A stretch of 64,000 bases of DNA from Microbacterium abyssi. Lineage in GTDB: Bacteria > Actinomycetota > Actinomycetes > Actinomycetales > Microbacteriaceae. Location of the stretch: positions 1,922,001 to 1,986,000 of the forward strand of contig NZ_CP063815.1 of the NCBI RefSeq assembly GCF_015277895.1. The letters run 5' to 3'. The translations under genes were made by a program, and so were the position numbers. This document shows, in pieces, positions 1 through 8,324 of this stretch. Below the pieces are notes generated by a model. The model was given only the letters and a program-made list of their open reading frames with translations, ran no database searches and was not told where the DNA came from. The stretch's first letter is position 1. Every line of letters begins with the position of its first letter.

Positions 1-944
1 TCTGTCGACTGGCGGTCGATGTCGGTGGTCTTCTGCACCCGCTCCAGGTACTCCTGGAACGCCGTGCGCACCTCGGCCGGCGCATCCGCGGCGAGTTCCG
101 CGGCCAGATCGGAGTCGGGAGCGACGACGAAGAAGGTCGCACCGTGCAGGGTGTCGGGCCGCGTCGTGAACACCGTGACGGGTTCTTCGCGGCCCTCGAT
201 GCGGAAGTCGACGTCGGCGCCGACCGAGCGGCCGATCCAGTTGCGCTGCATCTGCAGCACCTTGTGCGGCCAGCGCCCCTCCAGCTGATTCAGGTCATCG
301 AGCAGCCGGTCGGCGTAGTCGGTGATCTTGAAGTACCACTGGGTCAGCTTCTTCTTGATGACCTCGGCGCCGCAGCGCTCGCAGCGACCGTCGACGACCT
401 GCTCGTTCGCGAGCACCGTCTGGTCGTTCGGGCACCAGTTCACGGGGCTCTTCTTGCGATACGCCAGGCCGCGCTCGTGCAGCTGCAGGAACAGCCACTG
501 GTTCCAGTGGTAGTACTCGGGGTCGGAGGTGTGCAGCTCGCGCGACCAGTCGAACGAGACGCCGTACGCCTTGAAGCCCACCTTCTGCTGGTCGATGTTC
601 TGGTACGTCCACTCGCGCGGGTCGGCACCGCGACGGATCGCCGCGTTCTCTGCCGGCAGTCCGAAGGAGTCCCACCCGATCGGGTTCAGGACGTTGTGTC
701 CGCGGTGACGCCAGAAGCGCGCCACGATGTCCGAGTACAGGTAGTTCTCCGCGTGTCCCATGTGCAGGTCGCCGGAAGGGTACGGGAACATCGCCAGCAC
801 GAACTTGCGAGGGCGGTTGTCCTCCGCGCCGCCGGCGAGGAAGGTCTCGTTGTCGGCCCAGTACTTCTGCCACTTGGCTTGGATGGCGTGCGCCGACGTG
901 GACTCGTCGACGGACTCAGCGGAGGCGGTGGAGAATTCAGACAA
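1..944 (-). CDS. leuS: Leucine--tRNA ligase, N-terminal part (runs off left edge)
   Basis: Charges tRNA-Leu with leucine in the cytoplasm. Only the first 314 codons lie in the window; the rest continues past base 1. The class Ia HIGH signature reads HMGH at about residues 58-61, preceded by MFPYPSGDL and followed by [12 protein letters not shown], a LeuRS-specific stretch. A Cys cluster (CPND, then CERCG) and the beginning of the editing insert follow. The start is inferred: TTG at 944 gives a short N-terminal tail before [11 protein letters not shown], as usual in this family, but the ribosome site is weak. An in-frame GTG at 983 is the alternative. A TATCCT box at about 1012-1017 on the minus strand could be its own promoter. 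Family assignment is certain; start is moderate. Confidence 0.95.
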   Translation of the reverse strand, partial: MSEFSTASAESVDESTSAHAIQAKWQKYWADNETFLAGGAEDNRPRKFVLAMFPYPSGDLHMGHAENYLYSDIVARFWRHRGHNVLNPIGWDSFGLPAENAAIRRGADPREWTYQNIDQQKVGFKAYGVSFDWSRELHTSDPEYYHWNQWLFLQLHERGLAYRKKSPVNWCPNDQTVLANEQVVDGRCERCGAEVIKKKLTQWYFKITDYADRLLDDLNQLEGRWPHKVLQMQRNWIGRSVGADVDFRIEGREEPVTVFTTRPDTLHGATFFVVAPDSDLAAELAADAPAEVRTAFQEYLERVQKTTDIDRQST

Positions 945-1040
945 CGAACGGCCAATCTCAGGGAGTGGACTGCGCAGAGTCACTCGAACTGCGCAAAGTC
1001 AGGAACTTTCAGGATATCGGATCGCCGTCGCGTCCAGGCC

Positions 1041-2330
1041 TCAGAGCGAAGTGCGCCAGGCCGCGGGGAGCTCGGCTCCCAGGGCCGCCAGCGGTGCCCT
1101 GGCCTTGGTCGCAACCTCATCGACCTCGGCGGCGGGCTCCGACCCCCAGGTGATCCCTCCCCCGGCACCGACGACCGCACGCGCGCCGTCGATGAGGATG
1201 CTGCGGATCACCATCGCCAGATCCACTGCGCCGTCCACTCCCACGTAGCCGAAGCAGCCGCTGTAGACCCCGCGCGGTGTGCCGGCTTCGAGGTCGTGCA
1301 GCACCGTCATGGCGGACAGCTTCGGGGCGCCGGTCATGCTGCCGGCCGGGAACGCGGCATCCCACAGCCCTCGCACGGTGAGACCCTCGGCGGCAAGCCC
1401 GCTGACCGTGCTCACGAGCTGGTGCACGGCCGGGTACGCCTCCACCTCCCAGAGTCCCTCGACACGGATCGATCCCGGCTCGCACACCCGCGAGAGGTCG
1501 TTGCGCATGAGATCGACGATCATGACGTTCTCGGCGCGCTCCTTCGGGCTCGCCTTGAGTTCGGCGGCGAGCGCCGCATCGGATGCCGCATCCGCTCCCC
1601 GAGGACGTGTGCCCTTGATCGGGCGGGTACGGATGCGCCCGCCCGTCGCGTGCAGGAACGTTTCGGGGCTCGCGCTGAGCAGAGCGCGATCGCCGATCCG
1701 CACGAAGCCCCCGTGGTGTGCGGGAGTCGCGGTCCGCAATCGCAGATAGGTCTCGACGGGGTCGTGAGGTCCGGGGACCGTGAACCTCGTCGTGAGGCAC
1801 AGCTGGTAGGCGTCCCCGGCACGGATCGCGTCGCGGCAGCGTTCGATCAGGGCGGCGTACTCGTCGGGGGTGTGGCGGGCGGATGCTGCGGCCGGGGTCG
1901 ACGTTTCGACTCGCGGAGACCCGCGCTGAGCGAGCGCAGCGAGTCGAAGCCGCCCACCCATCTCCCACACACTCCCGGTGGCATGATCCACGGCCACCGC
2001 GGCCGTCACGCGCAGCCATGCCGGTCCTCCCTCCGGCTCGGCGGCAGGAGCGCCCGCGCGCCGCGCGCCGCTCTCGTAATCCAGCCAGCCGATCCAGCCG
2101 CCCCGGAAGGGCGGCAGCCCGCCCGCCCCGGCATCCACGTCCAGTCGCACCTCGCCGGGGCCCGCGGCATCCGGCTCACCGATGCCGATGATGCTCCATC
2201 CCTCGGCGGCTCCAGCACCGGCATCCAGCCAGAACAGGTCGGCGTGCACGGCGGCGAGTGCGCGGAAGAGCTGCGGCAGGTCGACGCCGGCGTCTAGACG
2301 GCGCACATCGAGCAGCGGATCACTGGGCAC
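1041..2330 (-). CDS. pabB: Aminodeoxychorismate synthase component I (PabB)
   Basis: Converts chorismate plus ammonia to 4-amino-4-deoxychorismate, the first step towards p-aminobenzoate and folate. The chorismate-binding fold is recognisable from PIKGTRPRG, NVMIVDLMRNDLSRVC, AGSMTGAPKLSAM and GVYSGCFGY. The Lys in PIKGT (about K239) is the PabB-type residue; anthranilate synthases carry Ala there, so I call PabB rather than TrpE. The start is set at GTG 2330 because a TACGCT -10 box sits exactly six bases upstream (leaderless); GTG 2336 is possible. Oddity: residues about 127-144 are encoded by a copy of a dispersed palindromic repeat read in frame. No pabA glutaminase gene is in the window; folC lies 42 kb away. 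Confidence 0.9.
   Translation of the reverse strand: MPSDPLLDVRRLDAGVDLPQLFRALAAVHADLFWLDAGAGAAEGWSIIGIGEPDAAGPGEVRLDVDAGAGGLPPFRGGWIGWLDYESGARRAGAPAAEPEGGPAWLRVTAAVAVDHATGSVWEMGGRLRLAALAQRGSPRVETSTPAAASARHTPDEYAALIERCRDAIRAGDAYQLCLTTRFTVPGPHDPVETYLRLRTATPAHHGGFVRIGDRALLSASPETFLHATGGRIRTRPIKGTRPRGADAASDAALAAELKASPKERAENVMIVDLMRNDLSRVCEPGSIRVEGLWEVEAYPAVHQLVSTVSGLAAEGLTVRGLWDAAFPAGSMTGAPKLSAMTVLHDLEAGTPRGVYSGCFGYVGVDGAVDLAMVIRSILIDGARAVVGAGGGITWGSEPAAEVDEVATKARAPLAALGAELPAAWRTSL
1905..1948. repeat. Dispersed palindromic repeat, copy 1, inside pabB
   Basis: Ten-base inverted arms TTCGACTCGC (1905-1914) and GCGAGTCGAA (1939-1948) enclose a spacer holding the family core word TGAGCGAGCGCAGCGAG (1927-1943). 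The same core word occurs exactly at 63017-63033 and with two changes at 4990-5006. The repeat is translated as part of PabB (roughly LRLAALAQRGSPRVET) with no stop or frame change. Confidence 0.8.
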
Positions 2331-2336
2331 GATCAC

Positions 2337-2355
2337 AGCGTAAGGTGCGTATTCT
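2337..2355. promoter_or_regulatory. Divergent leaderless promoters for pabB and dedA
   Basis: Only 31 bp separate the pabB and dedA start codons. A minus-strand -10 box TACGCT (2342-2337) is followed by six bases and GTG 2330. A plus-strand -10 box TATTCT (2350-2355) is followed by six bases and GTG 2362. Both fit the actinobacterial TANNNT leaderless rule. Each promoter's upstream half would lie over the other's -10 and start, so simultaneous firing seems unlikely (inference). Confidence 0.65.
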
Positions 2356-2361
2356 CGTTGC

Positions 2362-3039
2362 GTGGACGACTTCCTGCTGTGGCTCCTGGATGCCGTGCAG
2401 GCTGTCGACCCGGTCGCCCGCACTCTCATCGCCGGACTGGCAGTGATGCTCGAGACGAGCATCCTCATCGGCCTCATAGTGCCGGGCGACACGATCGTCA
2501 TCATCGCCTCCATGGGCGTCGATGGCCCGGTGGAGGTCGTCGCGATGGTCGTCACCGTCGTGATCGGGGCGCTCATCGGCGAGAGCATCGGCTTCTGGCT
2601 GGGACGCTGGCTCGGCCCGCGCATCAGAGCCTCCTGGATCGGTCGCAGGATCGGCGCACACCACTGGGACCGCGCCGAGCGCTACCTGGCGCGCCGAGGG
2701 GGCGTAGCGATCTTCCTGTCGCGTTTCCTCCCTGTGCTGCACTCGCTCGTCCCGCTCACCGTCGGGATGAGCACCTACTCGTACCGCCGATTCCTCGCCT
2801 GGACGGCCCCGGCCTGCCTGATCTGGGCCGCCGCGTACGTGAGCGTCACCTCGCTCGCCGCCGGTGGGTTCCGCGAGCTCGTAGACCGGGTGCACTTCGC
2901 CGGTTACGTCTTCGTCGGCGTGATCGTACTGTTCCTGCTGCTGGTGTTCCTGGGGAAGAAGGCGCTCACGCGATGGGAGTCGCGGCATATGCACGTCACT
3001 GATCCTGACGAGAGCACCGGTCACGACGTGAAAGACTGA
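2362..3039 (+). CDS. DedA family membrane protein
   Basis: Integral membrane protein of the DedA/SNARE-associated family, whose members flip phospholipid or undecaprenyl carriers and support membrane homeostasis. Of 225 residues, about four to five hydrophobic spans are visible. Family hallmarks are ETSILIGLIVPGD near residues 30-43 and FLSRFLPVLHSLVPLTVG near 115-132, matching the E..PGD and F-x-R-x-x-P signatures. The GTG start fits a TATTCT -10 box six bases upstream. The next gene, an App1-type phosphatase, begins 5 bp downstream, suggesting one transcript for two envelope/lipid functions. Substrate not determinable from sequence. Confidence 0.88.
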   Translation: MDDFLLWLLDAVQAVDPVARTLIAGLAVMLETSILIGLIVPGDTIVIIASMGVDGPVEVVAMVVTVVIGALIGESIGFWLGRWLGPRIRASWIGRRIGAHHWDRAERYLARRGGVAIFLSRFLPVLHSLVPLTVGMSTYSYRRFLAWTAPACLIWAAAYVSVTSLAAGGFRELVDRVHFAGYVFVGVIVLFLLLVFLGKKALTRWESRHMHVTDPDESTGHDVKD

Positions 3040-3044
3040 AGACG

Positions 3045-4070
3045 ATGTCCGAAGACAGCGCCAAGAAACCCAGGATCCACTGGTTCGCGCGACTCGAGCA
3101 CCGTCTGCACGTCTGGCGGGAGAGCCGGGCGCGTCGTCGTGGACGCACGGCGACCATCCTGCCGTTCGCCGGCTACGGCGGCACCGGCTGGGTGCGCGTC
3201 GTGGGGCGCGTTCTGATCGTCCCCCCGCCTCGTCGGGGCGCCGACGGCGAATACGAGTCGGTGCGCGGCTGGCGCAGCTTCGTCGGCATCCCGGTCGGGT
3301 TCTCGAAGGCCCGCATCACGATCGCCGGGCAGACCCGCGAGGTCATCGCCGACCGAGGAGGCGTGATCGACACCACCCTCGATGTCGACCTCGACCCCGG
3401 GTGGCAGACCTTCACCATGTCGGTCGAGGGTCAGGAGCCTGTCGAGGGCAGCGCTTTCATCGTCGGCGACGACGTCGACTTCGGGATCCTGTCCGACATC
3501 GATGACACCGTCATGGTCACCGCTCTCCCCCGCCCGTTCATCGCCGCGTGGAACTCCTTCGTCGTCGACGAGCACGCCAGGATCCCGGTCCCCGGCATGG
3601 CTGTGCTCATCGAGCAGCTGGTGCGCGAGCATCCCGGCTCCCCGATGATCTACCTGTCCACCGGCGCGTGGAACGTCGCGCCGACGCTCAGCCGGTTCAT
3701 GAACCGGCACCTCTTCCCGCCTGGGTCGATGCTGCTCACCGACTGGGGCCCGACGCACGACCGCTGGTTCCGAAGCGGCCGCGAGCACAAGCTGCGCAAC
3801 CTGCGCCGTCTCGCCGAGGAGTTCCCGCGCATCAAGTGGCTGCTGATCGGCGATGACGGGCAGCACGACGAGGCGATCTACACCGAGTTCATGATCGACC
3901 ACCCCGATTCGGTGGCAGGAGTCGCGATCCGGCAGCTGTCCACGACCGAGGCGATGCTGGCCGGCGGCCGCGCGGCTTCGGACGACCACCCTCACGCCGC
4001 GCCGTGGGTCGCCGCCTCGGATGGCGCGGGGCTGCGCGAGAAGCTCACAGACGTCGGCATCCTGCGCTGA
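3045..4070 (+). CDS. App1/LNS2-type phosphatase domain protein (DUF2183)
   Basis: Protein of 341 residues with the App1 family conserved catalytic domain. In yeast App1 this domain dephosphorylates phosphatidate; the bacterial substrate is unknown. The HAD-type nucleophile motif DxDxT appears as SDIDDTV at about residues 150-156. Downstream family motifs are YLSTGAWNV, the LLTDWGP stretch, KLRNLRRL and LLIGDDGQHD. No signal peptide or membrane span is visible, so it is probably cytoplasmic. ATG start 5 bp after dedA, with a GAAGA ribosome site. Co-location with DedA suggests a lipid-phosphate role, which is inference. Confidence 0.85.
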   Translation: MSEDSAKKPRIHWFARLEHRLHVWRESRARRRGRTATILPFAGYGGTGWVRVVGRVLIVPPPRRGADGEYESVRGWRSFVGIPVGFSKARITIAGQTREVIADRGGVIDTTLDVDLDPGWQTFTMSVEGQEPVEGSAFIVGDDVDFGILSDIDDTVMVTALPRPFIAAWNSFVVDEHARIPVPGMAVLIEQLVREHPGSPMIYLSTGAWNVAPTLSRFMNRHLFPPGSMLLTDWGPTHDRWFRSGREHKLRNLRRLAEEFPRIKWLLIGDDGQHDEAIYTEFMIDHPDSVAGVAIRQLSTTEAMLAGGRAASDDHPHAAPWVAASDGAGLREKLTDVGILR

Positions 4071-4081
4071 GCGAGGTCATC

Positions 4082-4960
4082 GTGTCCGACGGTTCACTCG
4101 ATCGCAGCACGTGGCAGGCGCGCGAGCACGCGCACCAGGCCCGTGCCGATGCGCTGACCTCCGCGCACCGCGAGCGCGCATCGCGCGGCGAGAAGCATCC
4201 CGTCTGGGACTTCCTGTTCACCTACTACTCCTACTCGCCGTCACAGTTGCGGCGCTGGCATCCCGGGGCCGGCATCGAGCTGCGGAGCGCACCCGAGCGC
4301 GCGGGCTGGCGCTGGTACGCGGCCGGCTCTGCGCCGGAAGCCGTCTTCCCCGACGCCGCCGCCTTCGCGCTGGAGAAGGGTCCGCTGGCGCAGCTCGTCG
4401 AGCGGATGCTGCGCCGCACCGCCGCGCGCCCCGGGCAGTTCGGCTGCTTCGGTCTGCACGAATGGGCGATGGTGTACCGCGAGGACGAGCACCGGCATCC
4501 CGCGCCCCTTCGGCTCGGACAGGCCGGCACCGACGCGGTCGTCGAGGCGCATGACCTGCGCTGCACGCACTTCGACGCGTTCCGGTTCTTCACCCCGGAG
4601 GCCGCGCCCCGCAACCGCACCGCGCTGACCCGCGAGGATCAGCCCGTGCTCGAGCAGCCCGGCTGCCTGCACGCCGGCATGGACCTGTACAAGTGGGCGA
4701 TGAAGCTCGGTCCGCTCATCCCGGGCGAGCTGCTGCTGGACACGTTCGAGCTGGCCCGCGACATCCGGCTGCTCGACATGGAGGCCGCGCCCTACGACCT
4801 GTCCGGATGGGGCGTCGTGCCCGTGCAGATCGAGACCGCGGAGGGCAAGGCCGAGTACGTGCGCCGGCAGCGTGAGTTCGCCGAGCGCGGCAACGCGCTG
4901 CGCCGCCGGATGCTGGATGCCTGGCTGGGCTCCCGGCAGAACGCCCTCACGGGTCGTTGA
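4082..4960 (+). CDS. Conserved actinobacterial protein, often labelled 3-methyladenine DNA glycosylase
   Basis: A 292-residue soluble protein. Homologues in Microbacteriaceae are commonly annotated as 3-methyladenine DNA glycosylase. I recognise the family by HPVWDFLFTYYSYSP near the N-terminus and HAGMDLYKWAMKLGP near the middle, but I see no helix-hairpin-helix GPD signature or other proof of glycosylase activity. Treat the function as unproven. The GTG start at 4082 is supported by GAGCGAGG upstream and lies 11 bp after the App1-type gene, so it is likely the third gene of the dedA operon. The stop codon TGA at 4958-4960 falls inside the beginning of a dispersed repeat copy. Confidence 0.6.
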   Translation: MSDGSLDRSTWQAREHAHQARADALTSAHRERASRGEKHPVWDFLFTYYSYSPSQLRRWHPGAGIELRSAPERAGWRWYAAGSAPEAVFPDAAAFALEKGPLAQLVERMLRRTAARPGQFGCFGLHEWAMVYREDEHRHPAPLRLGQAGTDAVVEAHDLRCTHFDAFRFFTPEAAPRNRTALTREDQPVLEQPGCLHAGMDLYKWAMKLGPLIPGELLLDTFELARDIRLLDMEAAPYDLSGWGVVPVQIETAEGKAEYVRRQREFAERGNALRRRMLDAWLGSRQNALTGR

Positions 4961-5010
4961 GCGCAGGAGCCGCCGCAGACGGGACGGGCTGAGCGGGCGA
5001 AGCGAGTTGA
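4951..5010. repeat. Dispersed palindromic repeat, copy 2
   Basis: The stretch GGGTCGTTGAGCGC overlaps the end of the preceding gene and supplies its stop codon. It matches the word GGGTCGTTGAGCGA at 63010-63023. The core TGAGCGGGCGAAGCGAG at 4990-5006 differs at two positions from copies 1 and 4. It lies between convergent genes, where a bidirectional terminator would be useful. Confidence 0.6.
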
Positions 5011-5019
5011 AGCCGCAGC

Positions 5020-6204
5020 TCAGGGCACCGGCGCGCACTCCGCGCAGGGACCCCAGACGGCGCCGGATGCCGCGCGCTCGAGCCGCAGCTTCATGACGCG
5101 CTCCGCCGCCTCCTGAAGACGCTCGGCCGGCAGGGTGCCGTCTTCGACGGCCGCCGCGATCCCCGCGATGAGCTGCCCCGCCGTGTCCGGCGTCGAGTGG
5201 GCGATCATGAGCACCAGGTCGCTGCCCGCTGTGACGGCCGACACGGCGTTGGCCACAGGATCGTCGTACTCCGGAATGCCGGTGGAGATCAGCATCCCGA
5301 GGTCGTCCGTGACGATCACCCCGTCGAAGCCGAGGCCGTCCCTGGCGATGTCGTGCCACCGGGGCGACAGCGAAGCCGGGGCGTCGTCGACGGCGGTGTA
5401 CGCGAGATGTCCGAACATCAGCACGGACGCGCCCGCATCGATCCCCGCGATGAACGGGAGCGCGTCGCTGCTCCCCCACTGGTCCAGGGTCTTCGCGGTG
5501 GCCGGGATCAGCGCGTGCGAGTCGCCTGGTGGGGCGCCGTGCCCCGGGAAGTGCTTGAGAGTCGAGGCGACGAACGGCTCCTCGGCATCGACAGCGGCGG
5601 CGACCCGGTCCGCTGCGGCCGAAGGGTCGGCGCCCAGAGAACGTGCGTGGATGAACGACGCCGCGTCAGGTGTCGTGTCGGCGACGACGCCGAAGTTCAC
5701 GTTCGCGCCGGCACGGGCGACGAGCGCCGCGCGTGCCGCGAAGGCCGCACCGGTCGCGGCGGCAGGACTGTCCTTCAGGGTGCGGGAGGCGGGGAATTCG
5801 TCCCACGGCAGGCGCGAGACGTCGCCGCCCTCCTGGTCGATCGCGATCAGCGGCGGCACGTCCGCATCGCCGGTGACAGCTGCTGTCCTCTCCCGCAGCG
5901 CGGCTTCACTGCCGGGCACGTTCGCGCCCATCAGGATGAAGCCGCCGATGGCCGTGCTCTGCATGTAGTCGGCGAGCGCCGCGGGGTCGCTCGTCGGGAT
6001 GTGCCCCATGACGATGCTCGCAGCCTGCTCGGTCGTGGTCATCTCCGCGACACGGCGCGCTGCATCGGCGGCCGGACCGCCGGGGGCGGCGGATTTCAAG
6101 GTGTCGGTTCGCGCGGATCCGGACGCTGTCGTGAGCGGAGCCCCCGCACCCAGCACTGCGACGGTGATCACCGCCGCAGCACCGAGCATCGAGACTCGGC
6201 GCAC
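5020..6204 (-). CDS. Exported glycoside hydrolase family 3 protein (beta-N-acetylhexosaminidase-like)
   Basis: Cleaves beta-linked N-acetylglucosamine from cell-wall or chitin fragments, judged by family. The N-terminal 30 residues form a signal peptide (MRRVS, a hydrophobic run, then ASGSA). The (alpha/beta)8 GH3 domain carries IAIDQEGG, KHFPGHG at about residues 217-223 (the NagZ-type His/Asp dyad region) and VTDDLGM near residue 300 containing the nucleophile Asp. There is no C-terminal GH3 sandwich domain; 394 residues is normal for the NagZ-like group. Start is GTG 6204, only 4 bp after the reductase gene, so the two are probably cotranscribed. ATG 6189 is an alternative but would remove the basic n-region of the signal. 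Confidence 0.87.
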   Translation of the reverse strand: MRRVSMLGAAAVITVAVLGAGAPLTTASGSARTDTLKSAAPGGPAADAARRVAEMTTTEQAASIVMGHIPTSDPAALADYMQSTAIGGFILMGANVPGSEAALRERTAAVTGDADVPPLIAIDQEGGDVSRLPWDEFPASRTLKDSPAAATGAAFAARAALVARAGANVNFGVVADTTPDAASFIHARSLGADPSAAADRVAAAVDAEEPFVASTLKHFPGHGAPPGDSHALIPATAKTLDQWGSSDALPFIAGIDAGASVLMFGHLAYTAVDDAPASLSPRWHDIARDGLGFDGVIVTDDLGMLISTGIPEYDDPVANAVSAVTAGSDLVLMIAHSTPDTAGQLIAGIAAAVEDGTLPAERLQEAAERVMKLRLERAASGAVWGPCAECAPVP

Positions 6205-6208
6205 GGGG

Positions 6209-6865
6209 TCAGCGCTTCAGCGCGGCATCGATCGGCTCCGATGACGCCGGCGTACCGTTCCCGAATCGGATCGTCCGGCCGATCGTCAGCGGCTCCGCCA
6301 GAGAGGCTGCGATGACAGCCGCGACATCGGCGCGGGCGACGCGACCCCGTTCGGGAGCCTCGAGGTCGATGCGACCGGTCGGCTCGTCGAGGGTGAGCGT
6401 GCCCGGTCCGAGGATCGTGCCGTCGAGATCGGTACCGCGCAGGTGCTCGTCCGCTGTCCATTTCGCATCGGCGTACGGGAAGAACGAGTCGCCCTCCGGC
6501 ACGCCGTGGTCGGCCGTGGAGCCGAGCCAGGACACCATGACGTACCGCTTCACGTCGGCGGCGGACGCAGCATCCATCGAGCGGATGGCGGCGTCGCGGT
6601 CGACCGCGTAGGTGCGTTCGGGATCGCCTCCACCGGCTCCCGCCGACCACACGACGGCGTCGTGCCCTCGGATGAGCTCGGTGATCGCCGCGGTGTCGAG
6701 CTGCTCGATATCGGCCACACGTGCGGTGGCGCCGGTCTGCTCGACATCCGACACATGATCAGGATTGCGCATCACCGATGTGACCTCGTCGCCGCGGGCG
6801 ACGAGCATCGGGGCGAGCAGGAGCGCGATGCGGCCGTGGCCGCCGAAGACGATGACACGAGACAT
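6209..6865 (-). CDS. NAD(P)-binding atypical SDR family protein
   Basis: Small Rossmann-fold reductase-like protein of 218 residues. The dinucleotide loop is VFGGHGRIA at about residues 5-13. VVWSAGAGGG and FFPYADAKWTADEHLR correspond to the atypical SDR (NmrA/SDR_a5-like) pattern, where Y-x-x-x-K is replaced by YADAK. Its substrate is unknown. ATG 6865 is preceded exactly six bases upstream by a TAGCCT -10 box (6877-6872), consistent with a leaderless transcript. It precedes the GH3 gene by 4 bp in one operon, with no evident functional link between the two. Confidence 0.8.
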   Translation of the reverse strand: MSRVIVFGGHGRIALLLAPMLVARGDEVTSVMRNPDHVSDVEQTGATARVADIEQLDTAAITELIRGHDAVVWSAGAGGGDPERTYAVDRDAAIRSMDAASAADVKRYVMVSWLGSTADHGVPEGDSFFPYADAKWTADEHLRGTDLDGTILGPGTLTLDEPTGRIDLEAPERGRVARADVAAVIAASLAEPLTIGRTIRFGNGTPASSEPIDAALKR

Positions 6866-6871
6866 GGCTCC

Positions 6872-6877
6872 AGGCTA
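6872..6877 (-). promoter_or_regulatory. Leaderless -10 box for the SDR-GH3 operon
   Basis: TAGCCT on the minus strand, six bases before ATG 6865, places the transcription start on the A of the start codon. No Shine-Dalgarno could fit in the remaining space. Confidence 0.55.
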
Positions 6878-6965
6878 ACCGCCCGTCGCGGCGGGAAGGG
6901 CGCATACCCGTAGAATCTCGGAAGCGTCCGCTCTGCCCGAGAGCAGACCTTCGCGAGACCGGACG

Positions 6966-8324
6966 ATGATGCCCAACACTCCTTCCGCCGTGCCGCGGCG
7001 CACTGCTCGACTCGGCGCCCGCACCTGGCTCACGATCGTGACCGTGGGGCTGACGGGCCAGCTGGCCTGGACCGTCGAGAACATGTACCTGAACCTGTTC
7101 CTGTACAACACCGTGACCTCGGACCCGACGGTGCTGGCGACCCTGGTCGCCGCATCCGCCCTCACCGCGACGATCGCGACGCTGCTGCTCGGCACAGCGA
7201 GCGACCGGCTGCGGCGCCGTCGGGAGTTCATCGCGGGCGGTTACGTGCTCTGGGGTGCTTCGACAGCCGCGTTCGGACTCGTCGGCGTCGACGGCATCGC
7301 CGAGATCGTCGGCGTGACCAGTGCCGTGTCGATCACAGTGCTCGCCATCATCCTGCTGGACTGCGTGATGTCATTCCTCGGCGCCGGCGCCAACGATGCC
7401 GCATTCACGGCGTGGGTCACCGACGTCACGACACCGGCCAACCGCGGTCGTGTGGACGGTGTGCTGGCGATCATGCCGCTGCTGGCGATGCTGCTGGTGT
7501 TCGGAGCACTGGACGGCCTCACCCAGAGCGGGCAGTGGCCGCTGTTCTTCGGCATCGTCGGCGGGATCACCGTCGTGGTCGGCATCGCCGCATGGTTCCT
7601 CGTACGTGACGATCCCGAGCTTCGCTCGCGCGTGCGGGACACGGACCGATACCTGGTGCGGCTGTTCGTCCTCATGCGTCCCGCGGCGATCCAGGCGCAC
7701 CGCGGCCTCTACACCGCGCTGCTGGTGTGGTGCGTACTGGGCATCAGCACTCAGGTGTTCCTGCCGTACCTGATCATCTACATCCAGCGCTATCTGAAGA
7801 TCGACGGCTACGCGATCGTTCTCGCCGCCGTCCTCGTAACGGCATCCGTCATCAGCGTGGTGGGCGGACGCGTGATCGACCGGGTCGGCAAGCTGCGTGC
7901 TCTCGTCCCCGCAGTCCTCCTTCTCGCAGCGGGCCTGGTGGCGATGTTCTTCGTGCGCGGCATGGTGCCGGTCATCCTCGCCGGCATCGTCATGATGTCT
8001 GGATTCATGCTCTCGACCGCCGCGATCTCGGCAATCGTGCGCGACCGGACGCCGGCTGATCGCGCAGGCTCCGTGCAGGGGTTGCGCATGATCGCCGTCG
8101 TGCTGGTGCCGATGGTGGTCGGCCCGTTCCTCGGAGCCGCCGTGATCACGGGTGCGGCGGAGACGTACATCGATCTCGGTCAGGTCAAGCAGGTGCCGAC
8201 ACCGTGGATCTTCGTCGCGGCCGCCGTCGTTGCGCTGATCGCACTGGTGCCGGTGAGGATGCTGCGACGGCTTCCCTCAGCTTCGTTCGAGGCGGCCGCC
8301 GCCACTGAGGAGCCGGCCCGGTGA
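6966..8324 (+). CDS. MFS transporter
   Basis: Twelve-helix major facilitator superfamily permease, 452 residues, in the cytoplasmic membrane. Hydrophobic segments alternate regularly, and the loop after helix 2-3 contains GTASDRLRRRREF, a variant of the MFS motif A (GxLaDrxGRrr). A central loop with RDDPELRSRVRDTDRY separates the two halves. Start ATG 6966 (or ATG 6969); a TAGAAT box at 6911-6916 would give a leader of about 40 bases. The gene ends in a 4-bp overlap with a GH2 glycosidase gene, so its substrate is most likely a glycoside or oligosaccharide that the hydrolase then cleaves (inference from context). Confidence 0.88.
   Translation: MMPNTPSAVPRRTARLGARTWLTIVTVGLTGQLAWTVENMYLNLFLYNTVTSDPTVLATLVAASALTATIATLLLGTASDRLRRRREFIAGGYVLWGASTAAFGLVGVDGIAEIVGVTSAVSITVLAIILLDCVMSFLGAGANDAAFTAWVTDVTTPANRGRVDGVLAIMPLLAMLLVFGALDGLTQSGQWPLFFGIVGGITVVVGIAAWFLVRDDPELRSRVRDTDRYLVRLFVLMRPAAIQAHRGLYTALLVWCVLGISTQVFLPYLIIYIQRYLKIDGYAIVLAAVLVTASVISVVGGRVIDRVGKLRALVPAVLLLAAGLVAMFFVRGMVPVILAGIVMMSGFMLSTAAISAIVRDRTPADRAGSVQGLRMIAVVLVPMVVGPFLGAAVITGAAETYIDLGQVKQVPTPWIFVAAAVVALIALVPVRMLRRLPSASFEAAAATEEPAR

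Noticed and set aside
144..2297. 717-codon open frame on the plus strand opposite leuS and pabB
   Set aside because: It is the high-GC antisense shadow of two well-supported genes; its translation is low-complexity Arg/Ala/Val with no family motif.
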